Below, piece by piece: positions 56,231-64,000 of a stretch of DNA of 64,000 bases. The DNA is from Triatoma infestans. Lineage: Eukaryota > Arthropoda > Insecta > Hemiptera > Reduviidae. The DNA lies in the NCBI GenBank assembly GCA_011037195.1, contig JAAEAF010001576.1, positions 62,001-126,000 on the forward strand, read 5' to 3'. Each line of letters begins with the position of its first letter. Positions within the stretch are counted from its first letter, which is position 1. Made by a program: the position numbers and the translations under genes. A model generated the notes under the pieces. It was not told where the DNA came from, made no database searches, and was given only the letters and a program-made list of their open reading frames with translations.

Positions 56231-57050
56231 TATTCGATATAATCGCAGTTACAAATATCTTTACGAGAGGCGCGGGGCAAATTAGTCTAGTACTAATTTC
56301 TAGGAAGGTCTCATTAAGATAATGTGGTGGTTGTCATAAAGAGTATTCCACCGTAGGGGCTGCTATTAATGTGCTAATTCTATGTTTGGACAATAGAAAA
56401 CTATAAAGATAAATGAAATAGTAGTAATAAATTTATTAGAGTGACTGGACGAAAGGCCAGAGTGGGGTTAGGTTAATGGATAGAAGTGATGAAGTTGTGT
56501 AGTTAGAGGGTGGTGAACTAGAGAAGGGGGAATGTGGGGTGGCGAGCAGGAGACCGGACAAACATTCAAGAGAATGATGAATGTTAATAGATCACTAAGA
56601 GCGCAGGAGAGGCCTACTTGGTTACCCAGCAGGCCGATCTGCCCCCGTGCTCCATCACAGCTTCCTTAATTTGTTTTAGACAACCATCCTCCTGTTACAA
56701 TTTGTTTATCCTTCTTAAAATTAGGAAGAATCTTTATTTTTAAGATGAACAGCACACGCAACTGAATACTTTTTTTTTATTCATTTAGAAAAAGAAAGAA
56801 AATTAAATAATTTATATTTATAAAATATGTTATGTATACTTTGATGAGCGTTATAAAGGCTAAATATCTACTGCTTATTATAAACGCTCGTTGAATGGTA
56901 AAACCTGGTAAAAAACAAACTGACCCTACTTTCTCTAACTGCATCGCACTCTTACTGAAGCATTTTGTTGGAATTTTACTGAAAGTTTAGTGTTGTCGCC
57001 TGCACTTGAAGTGGTGAAACAATGTTGAAACCGAAATTACTATTTCAAGT
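56230..57050. other. No gene recognised
   Basis: GC-richer patch at 56440-56670 (GACGAAAGGCCAGAGTGGGG, CCCAGCAGGCCGATCTGCCC) without an open frame, then AT-rich DNA. Confidence 0.25.
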
Positions 57051-57054
57051 TTAA

Positions 57055-57445
57055 TGTGGCAGCGCCACACCCTTCATTGTTTTCTTTTTCCGGGAAAATG
57101 CTTACAGTAAATTGTAGATCTCCATGTGAGTAGTTTAAGGAACCAGCATTAAAAGAAAATCGTGGGAAAAGTTTTTGAGAAAAGTGGCGGAAACTGAAAT
57201 ATCTGTTGAAGTTACGGTTAACAAATTTCTTCAAAGTCATGGCTTTTGTTTTTGCAAAGCATTTAATTAACCACCACTATTAATTTGTAGGTAGAAGAAT
57301 ATTATTATTTTATGATAAAAGAAATGACAGTTTCTAAGGTAAAGTTACAGCGCCACCACAACCTTCGCTCTGCCCCGAACATGAAAAAGTGAATGTTTTA
57401 AATAAAAGTTGTAGCTGTTTGTACGTGTGCTGTTGGTAGGATAGC
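57055..57445 (+). repeat. Dispersed family X, two left-half fragments
   Basis: 57055-57215 (AAAATGCTTACAGTAAATTG, AAAGAAAATCGTGGGAAA) and 57340-57445 (CAGCGCCACCACAACCTTCG, TTTTAAATAAAAGTTGTAGC). Both begin with the same phrase GGCAGCGCCAC/ACAGCGCCAC. Confidence 0.5.
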
Positions 57446-57772
57446 TGATGATATAGGATGATCAGGTTCAGTTGAAAATATATTCTGAAGAAATATATAA
57501 TAGTAATAATAATAATAATGTCTTTATTCAAAATAGAAATATAAACAGATAAAAATTCATATCTTTGGTTTTTACCATACATATCTCACTGGCCCATGGC
57601 CGTCTGAGGGGGTTGCGTTTTTTTAATCAAAATAGCACAAATTAAACAAAAAGATAAACTGAACTTAAATAATAGCTATAATAATAAAATAAAATAAATG
57701 ATTTTACGACAAACTTATTTTTACATATCTAACAAAACAGAAAAATAAATAATTATATTCCCAACTCTATAT

Positions 57773-58440
57773 TTAGTCATTGAATTCCTGCAACAAAGAA
57801 TATCTGTACTTCCATGCTATCTTAGCATACTTCACTAGACTGCCCCGGTCCTTACCATTTAGTAAGTCTTCAAATTCATCGTATGTTAATGAACTTTTCT
57901 TAATATATTTCAAGCGGAATTCTTTTAAAATAGGGCATATGGCTATAAAATGAAAGACATCTTTCTGTTACAAAGCGAGCATAATTTGACCTGATCGGCA
58001 AAACTGTACTTATTAAGGTATAACGCTCACCTCTTATTTTGAAAACCAACTAATGGAGCCAACTAATGGAGTTACCATCTAAATTTGGATTACAGATATA
58101 AGAGTTGCCCACCTCTAATTCTTTATACAGTTTATACCTTGTACTGCTTGCTGATTTTATCCTATACTCATTCCTAATATTTAGCTTTAATGTATTTATT
58201 ACAAGAGCTTTAATGTATTTATTTTACCACTGATTACTCTTGTATATTCAGATTACAAACATCCTGCTCTTCCTTGTACCAGAAAATTCCTTTGCTTATT
58301 ATTTCCCTCTTAAGAACATTAGCATATCTGGAAGCTGGTAGATTTAAGCACCTTTTTATGTAATTTAAATGTATAAATATACGTTGGAGAAAGATTTGTC
58401 TCTAAATATATATTGAAATCCGGCGTGTGTCTGGGTAAAT
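57773..58440 (-). pseudogene. LINE B ORF2 C-terminal region
   Basis: Broken frames with LNYIKRCLNLPASRYANVLK, REIISKGIFWYKEEQDVCNL, then CSLCN, DVFHFIAICPILKEFRLKYI and the end RYSLLQEFND. This is the same layout as LINE D's C-terminus, so the two belong to related families. Confidence 0.6.
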
Positions 58441-58739
58441 TAAAACATTTTTTTATAAAAAATTTCATTGAGATTTCGACCTTGTCGTACTTATGGCAGC
58501 CCCAAATTTGTGCACCATAGCAAGTATGGAACGGGACACTGCATTACAAACCTTTAGCTTGGAGGGGAAAGAAATATTTCTATTATTAATTAATTTATTG
58601 AAGGAGTTTATGCAAATTTAGAATGTTCAATTTTTTCTTTAAAGTGCTGCTCTAGAGAAAGTTTGGAAGATAAGGTAATCCCAAGGTATTTATATGTATT
58701 CACAACTTCTATTTTATTAGTTTTTAATACCAATTCTTT

Positions 58740-59500
58740 CTTCTACCCGGCGCCTCCATTTCTGAAAACTACAATTTTAGATTTACCTAAGTTTATTAGC
58801 AAATTCCAGGCATCACAATATTCCGGAAGGGAATCTATCATTTTTTTGGAGCGTGAGCCTATCCGATGCTAGCAAAACTAAATCATCCGCATAAGCTAAC
58901 GCCTTAATGCGGGTACCGCTTATATTAATCCCCCCATCTAAATACACAATCACATCATTAATAAATAATGCGAATAATGTCGGGCTTAGCAGGCAACCCT
59001 AATGTCTTAAAGGATTCAGACAAGCCGTGATGGCACCACACTGATGCCGAACTATCCGCATACAAATTTCTTATTATGTTCACCATCCTACTGGACATAC
59101 CAAGATGTAAAAGTTTATAGAACGAGGCGTGACGGTCAATTCTATCAAAAGCAGCGGACAGGTCAACGAAGAAAGCAAAAACTTTCTGCTTTTTAGTGCT
59201 CAATTTAATCTTCACAATACTCATCAAGCTGCTAATACTGTTGATTGTTAAATAAGACCTTCAAACCCCGCCTGGAATTTGCCCAACACCTTCATAACAT
59301 TCTCGCATAGCGTAATTCGGCCCAACAATAATCGGTAAACAGTTTCCCGATTGTATTAGAAAAAGAGATTCCCATGTAGTTAGATACTTGATTTAATGCA
59401 CCTTTTTTGTGAACAGAAAATATTATTGCATCCTTAAAACTGTTTAGCACCTTACCACTAAGGTAAATTCCATTAAAATAAACAATTAGCATTTTAAGAA
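58740..59500 (-). pseudogene. LINE B reverse transcriptase (broken)
   Basis: Pieces: GKVLNSFKDAIIFSVHKKGA and NYMGISFSNTIGKLF (59492-59292); FFVDLSAAFDRIDRHASFYK (motif A) and LGMSSRMVNIIRNLYADSSA (59227-58958); LLSPTLFALFINDVIVYLDG; ALAYADDLVLLASDR (motif C intact). It is similar to the reverse transcriptase fossil in the ~300-bp repeats at 18.3 and 21.8 kb. Shifts separate the pieces. Confidence 0.65.
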
Positions 59501-59706
59501 AACTCTCTGGGCAGTTCTTAAAAAATTCGTAGCAAATTCTGTCAGTGCCCGGTGCTTTATTATTTTTGGCTTTATTAAAGACCGGTGAGAAGGGAGCATC
59601 TTAAAGATCTTTAGTTATATATGGTTTGGCATAGACAATACGTGAAGCTCTCACTGACGGATTGAATAAATTCTTAAAATAATCAGTCCAGACAATAGGG
59701 GAAATG

Positions 59707-60054
59707 CTAGTATCCAGAACATTTTTTCTCTTTGAAATGACGCACTAACTTCCAGAAATCTTTAACATCATTAACCTGTTTTAATTTAGCAACAACAAAT
59801 TCATTATATAATCCTTTCATTATATTCTTTTTTGAACAACATAAATTTTTATATTCATTTCTAATTACCAGATAATAATTTTTAATTGTGCTGGACCCAG
59901 TCTTTCTAAAAATATTTAATAAACTGTATAAAGGTTTTCGCATTCTTAAACATTCCCAATCATAACAGCCTTGTTTAAATATAACAGTTTTATCAGAATA
60001 AATCATATTATGTTTATGCGCAATAGTAACTATAGCTTCCGTTAACTGTTGCAA
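59707..60054 (-). pseudogene. LINE B linker between endonuclease and RT
   Basis: 115 open codons with DWECLRMRKPLYSLLNIFRK, YYLVIRNEYKNLCCSKK and VNDVKDFWKLVRHFKEKK. 'R..YK.LC..KK.....' followed by 'KDFWKLVR' is typical of the region between endonuclease and reverse transcriptase. The endonuclease itself is absent. Confidence 0.55.
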
Positions 60055-60074
60055 ACCTATGGCCGGCGTGTCTG

Positions 60075-60821
60075 TTAATATATATGATGTTTAGCTAAAA
60101 TAGTGTCTATTTCTTTTTCAAACTTTTCTTTAATATTAACTTTCCATTTCAACTTAGGAAGCAATGGCAAAAATTCGTTACACTTGCTATCAGTATCAGG
60201 AAGAGTTATCGTTAACAAAGGGTCATTTAGCGCTGCTTGCTTTGCCAGAACATCCACCCCCTCATTGCCCTCTATTCCGCAGTGGGCCTTACTCCACACC
60301 AACTCCACTGTTTTGCCTAAGCTTTTTAATTGGATTAATATTTTCATTACATTAATTATTATATGGTAATTTTTCTTTTGTATTTTAACAGATTCTAATT
60401 TGTATAATACACTCTTACAGTCCAAAACGATGATAAACATTAATGAATATTTTAATGTTTTTGTATATTTAAGAGCTTCCCAGATGGCAATTAATTCTGC
60501 AGTGAAAATTGAAGAATTTGTCGGTAATTTGAAGAGAGCACTAATTTTTCCTGGGTCAAAATATGCGCACCCCACCTCATCATCCAACTTAGAGCCGTCT
60601 GTATATATAACTATTAGGAAATTTAGTACGGATTTCATCTTCAAACACTGCATTACGTATTTACTTGGTAACAGAGAGATATCTTCCAGAAACCATATCA
60701 ACGGAGAAAAATTTACTAGTTCTTGGAAATTGCTATTAAATATAGGAAGCAAATCATTTTTGTAAACTAATTCTTTGAATTGAGCTACTTCTCTAAAACT
60801 AGTTACTATGGGAGGCGACAC
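60075..60821 (-). pseudogene. LINE A RNase H domain
   Basis: 248 open codons, the longest intact piece of this element. Catalytic positions are all present: IYTDGS (Asp), FTAELIAIWEAL (Glu), VLDCKSVLYKL (Asp) and NEGVDVLAKQAA (Asp), with WSKAHCGIEGNE before the last. The domain would remove the RNA strand after first-strand synthesis. The end (KEIDTILAKHHIY) runs to the junction with LINE B. Confidence 0.72.
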
Positions 60822-60894
60822 CTTGTGTTTCCAGTAGTTAAGTCTCTGCGGTTAAGTTCGCATATTGAGGCATAGATTTCTAAATTACTGGACA

Positions 60895-61131
60895 TTATTT
60901 TAAATAAAAATCTGTTGGCTGACATTTCCATCTAAGTTTTATTGGAAGTTCTCCAGCTTCCGCATGAATCACTTCTATTGGAGTACTCTTCAGGTAGCCG
61001 AGACTAAGCCTAAGACGTTTATTCTGAACAACCTTCAAACACTTCAGCTTTGTTTTATTTGAGCGGTCCATAAAACTGGGAACAGTCAAAATTGCTGCGT
61101 ATAGTAGCTCTATAAAATAACAAAGATACAT
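60895..61131 (-). pseudogene. LINE A RT thumb/connection
   Basis: Frame with LYAAILTVPSFMDRSNKTKL, KCLKVVQNKRLRLSLGYLKS and TPIEVIHAEAGELPIKLRW. 'LE.LQN..LRL.LG....TP...L..EAGE.P...R' is the usual sequence between RT and RNase H in I-type LINEs. It overlaps the RT frame at a frameshift near 61100. Confidence 0.6.
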
Positions 61132-62174
61132 TTGGATCCGCGCCCCATTTGAAATGTGAAGTAGCTCTCAAGACATTAACATATTTGGCTACTTTTTCCT
61201 CCAGTACATGTAAATGCTCCTTCCAAGATAACGTTTTATCTAGTGTCAGACCCAGATATTTTACTGATTTAACACAAGTTATACTGTAATCGCCCAAACA
61301 GATCTGGTTAGCTAAGGGTAACCTTCTTCTCCTACTAAACGGACAAATTACAGTCTTACTTTCAGAAATACTGAGACCCAAGTCTAATAACAAATTACAG
61401 ATTGCCCTAAAGGAGTTCTCTATTACTTTTAGATTTTCATGTATGTCGCGATTTATGCTATATATGCACACATTGTCTGCATATTGCAGTATATGTGAAC
61501 CCGAATCAGTAACTATTTCGAGTTCCGCTACATATATCGCATACAACAATGGAGATAAAATGCCCCCCTGTGGTAGACCTATTTGAGCTAATTGTGGACC
61601 CATAAATTCATTATTATCCTTACATAAATTTCTCTGTCTGAAATTAAGTTAATGATATTACAGGCAAACTGGTGGGGAAGGCCAACTGATAACATTCTTT
61701 CATAAAGAATAGGAAGTTGTACACTGTCATAAGCAGAAGAAATATCGAGAAAAAGAGCCAATACTGTTTTATGGATGAGAATGCAATTTGAGTTACTAAT
61801 TTGGCTAAATTATCCTGTACAGATTTCTCCTTTCTAAAGCCAAACTGGGTCTTAGGAAGCACTTTATTACTCTCTAACCAATGTTCCAACTTATTTTTAA
61901 TCATACGCTCCATGGTTTTCATTACGCAACTAGACAAAGCGATTGGTCTATAAGAAGAAGAATCTTCTTGCGACTTCTTATTTTTTAATATAGGTATGAC
62001 AATATACTCTTTCCACTCCCTGGGATAAGAGCCTAGTTTCAAAAATATATTGTACAGTTCTAATAAACAACTTTTACCAGAAAGAGGCATTCTGGAGAGC
62101 ATAGAATAGAGTATTTGGTCCTTTCCAGGGCTGGTGTTACTGTTTTGTTTAAGAACACAAATTAGTTCATTCAT
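61055..62174 (-). pseudogene. LINE A reverse transcriptase
   Basis: First piece 62174-61644: NTSPGKDQILYSMLSRMPLS, YREWKEYIVIPILKNKK-like block and SYRPIALSSCVMKTMERMI, then LPKTQFGFRKEKS. Second piece 61603-61055: LPQGGILSPLLYAIYVAELE, LQYADNVCIYS and VKYLGLTLDKTLSWKEHL. The catalytic motif reads YADN in place of YADD (codon at 61472-61474), which would abolish polymerisation. Motif A lies in the broken zone near 61720-61750. Confidence 0.7.
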
Positions 62175-62642
62175 TGTGAAATGTTGTAATAGAGGGTGAA
62201 CATCATCAGTTGAACTATGGGTAATTTTTAATTTGTAAAAATTTTAACAAAAGGTGGGGCCATTCTATTAAGAAATTCTATAGTCCATTCCCGTTTTGAT
62301 AAGGGTCCACTACATACAGGTATGTTTTTAAGTTGTTTAATTTCTGACCAGATAACTTTGATGGGGGTGGATCTATTTAAAGTAGAGCAAAATTTTTTCC
62401 ATCATTCCCATTTTGTTTTCTTATTTATTTTCGTTGCACAAGCTGTGCATTGTTTATAATTTAAAAATTTTTCAAGACATGGATGAGAATTATATTTATT
62501 AAATGCCAATTTCTATCATTAATAGCATTTTTACACTCTTCGTTCCACCACGGTTTCATGTTTTTATAGAACTTATATTTGTGTCTTTATATTGCGGGAT
62601 TGCCTTATAATTCGCTCTATTAAGAATAGACATAAAACATGT

Positions 62643-63436
62643 CTATCCTAAAAGCTCCTTAGGATTCGCCGTAGCGGTCCTAGCGGTTGTATCAATTCGC
62701 TGTCCTAGGGGTTTATTATCTTTGTTCAACGCAATTCTTTTTCTTTTCTTTCTCTCCCTATCTTCTTTATCCCCGATATCATCTTGCCTAGCGTCTTCTT
62801 CACGCTCACTGACTGGATTAGAATTATCATTAAACAATTTTGAATAATGATAGAACCTTCCATGCACCAGCAAACCATTTCTTCTCACCTTGCAAGTCTG
62901 GCCCCTTTCTATACATTTAGCTCTCACATGCAGTAATTGTTTCCTCAATAATTGCATCTCCTTGTCATAATCTTCAGAAATATACATTTTACTGCCTTTC
63001 AACTTCGTAGAATTCGCCAAGATGTTTCTTTTGACAATATTGGATACGCAGGATAAAACCATAGGTCTATTTTTAACATCACGCCTTCCAAGCCTTCTTA
63101 TATAATTTAAATTATCCTTCGTTATAGGAACTGCCATTACCTTATTACACAGACCCAAAATTGTATTTTCTAAATCTTCAATATTCTCCGCTTTTAAATC
63201 TTTAATACCGTAGAAAATCAGATTATTACTCCTTCTTAATGTTTCTAACATTTTTTGGTGTGTTTACACTCTGTTTCCTTTAACTCATCATTTTGTTTTT
63301 TCAAATTATCATATTTTATTTTCTGCTCTTCCAATAAGGCAGATATATTTAAATTACTTATTTCTTCTCTAATTATTTCTTTTATATCCTTTTAAAATAA
63401 TTTCTCTAATTGACTTACTTGAATTTCATCCGACAT
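62643..63436 (-). pseudogene. LINE A ORF1 protein
   Basis: The ATG at 63436 starts MSDEIQVSQLEKLF, which meets a stop. A coiled-coil-like stretch (LLEEQKIKYDNLKKQNDELK) follows. A one-base shift in an A-run near 63253 joins it to 202 open codons: SNNLIFYGIKDLKAENIEDL (RNA-recognition fold), YIRRLGRRDVKNRPMVLSC, KGSKMYISEDYDKEMQLLRK, and a basic tail with KEDRERKKRKRIALNKD. Coiled coil, RNA-recognition domain and basic tail form the common LINE ORF1 design. Only two lesions are seen. Confidence 0.65.
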
Positions 63437-63439
63437 AAT

Positions 63440-64000
63440 GAACGATATTCTGTGAGCAGTAAATTAAAGTATTGCAGGAAAAATAAAGATGAAATACAAT
63501 AAAATCAAAAATAAACAAAAATAAAGAAATGAAAAAATTCTATGTAAATTATCTTGAACGCTGTATTGTCTCTTGCCTGAAGTACTGAAAATAATTTAAT
63601 GCAAACAGCATGCACAGCAATTTAATGCTATAACCCTGTAATTAGTATGGTGCAATGACCTTGAGATGATCCCTCCTCTTCAATTACACAGCTAACACTC
63701 ACAATGCACTTATGATTAACTTACTGTTTATTCCCCTACTCTAATTCTCAAGCATAATAAACATCACATAGAAATGTTGAATTTGGGCGTGCCCAATCTT
63801 CGTTATCTCCCCCATCTGCCAAGTGGTAACCAAAAATTACAACTTTTGACTGAAAATGTTTAACAATAAATTTCAAAATATCTTTAAAACTGCTCGATCA
63901 ATTTTTTCGAAACTTTCACAAACCCCTAGGAGTAAGGCAAACTTACACTCGGTAGATTTTCGGAAAAAAACACAAAAAAGCACGTATAAACGACGCGATG
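63440..64000. other. Flank beyond LINE A
   Basis: No gene recognised. It may contain the LINE A 5' leader. 63780-63990 is less AT-rich (TTTGGGCGTGCCCAATCTTC) without an open frame. Confidence 0.25.

Larger units (their letters stand above)
57497..60060 (-). mobile_element. LINE B, 5'-truncated
   Basis: Minus strand: endonuclease-RT linker (60054-59707), reverse transcriptase (59500-58740), connection domain and C-terminus ending at a stop at 57773-57775. A 3' UTR with AATAAA (complement at 57523-57528) and an (ATT)n tail at about 57519-57497 follow. The 3' end is the same type as in LINE C. The 5' end lies directly against LINE A, with no sequence of either end between them. Confidence 0.7.
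60075..63436 (-). mobile_element. LINE A, I-clade type with RNase H
   Basis: Minus strand: ORF1 (63436-62643), then the end of the endonuclease-RT linker (62590-62180; KPWWNEECKNA), reverse transcriptase (62174-61055), thumb (61131-60895) and RNase H (60821-60075). An RNase H domain after the RT places it in the I superclade. The apurinic endonuclease is deleted between ORF1 and the linker. No zinc knuckle, 3' UTR or tail is seen before LINE B begins. Confidence 0.7.

Overview
The window is eukaryotic and most likely comes from an arthropod, probably an insect with a large, AT-rich, transposon-packed genome. The evidence is one intact bHLH gene of the atonal type with an arthropod-style core promoter (TATA plus TCAGT initiator), the absence of any dense bacterial-type coding, and the mix of BEL/Pao, Penelope, RTE, I-clade and R2-like retroelements. 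I cannot name the species.

Layout. At 1-1800 an unannotated flank carrying a tRNA-derived SINE leads into the single-exon atonal-like gene (1047-1493, + strand). I see no other clear host gene. From 1.9 to 18.3 kb the DNA is decayed repeats: an internally deleted LINE with ORF1 and endonuclease remnants (3.9-5.8 kb), fold-back repeats, an LTR-like direct repeat, a BEL/Pao gag fossil (15.3-16.0 kb) and two more SINEs. At 18.3-22.1 kb a nearly full-length but broken RTE-type LINE is bracketed by direct repeats of about 300 bp. At 25.0-26.2 kb a hAT-like nonautonomous element carries a 17-bp minisatellite. At 29.8-30.3 kb there is an R1-like LINE 3' end, and at 43.9-46.4 kb a Penelope-like element with an inverted duplication. 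At 46.7-48.3 kb there is another internally deleted LINE. At 52.6-55.8 kb lies an R2-like element with a restriction-like endonuclease and an unusual N-terminal domain. From 57.5 to 63.4 kb two LINEs sit head to tail on the minus strand.

Two dispersed families tie the window together. Family X is a unit of several hundred bases with an internal (CA)n tract, and it occurs in roughly twenty pieces on both strands. A short reading frame in it (pattern LKKIV-A-FEK) stays open in several diverged copies. Family F is a fold-back repeat whose hairpin resembles a hammerhead-ribozyme core (CTGANGA, hairpin, GAAAC). A similar motif occurs at the end of the Penelope-like element. Apart from the atonal-like gene these parts are mobile elements and do not form a pathway. 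All homology calls were made by eye from recalled family motifs. Nothing was searched or aligned by program, and the element boundaries are approximate.
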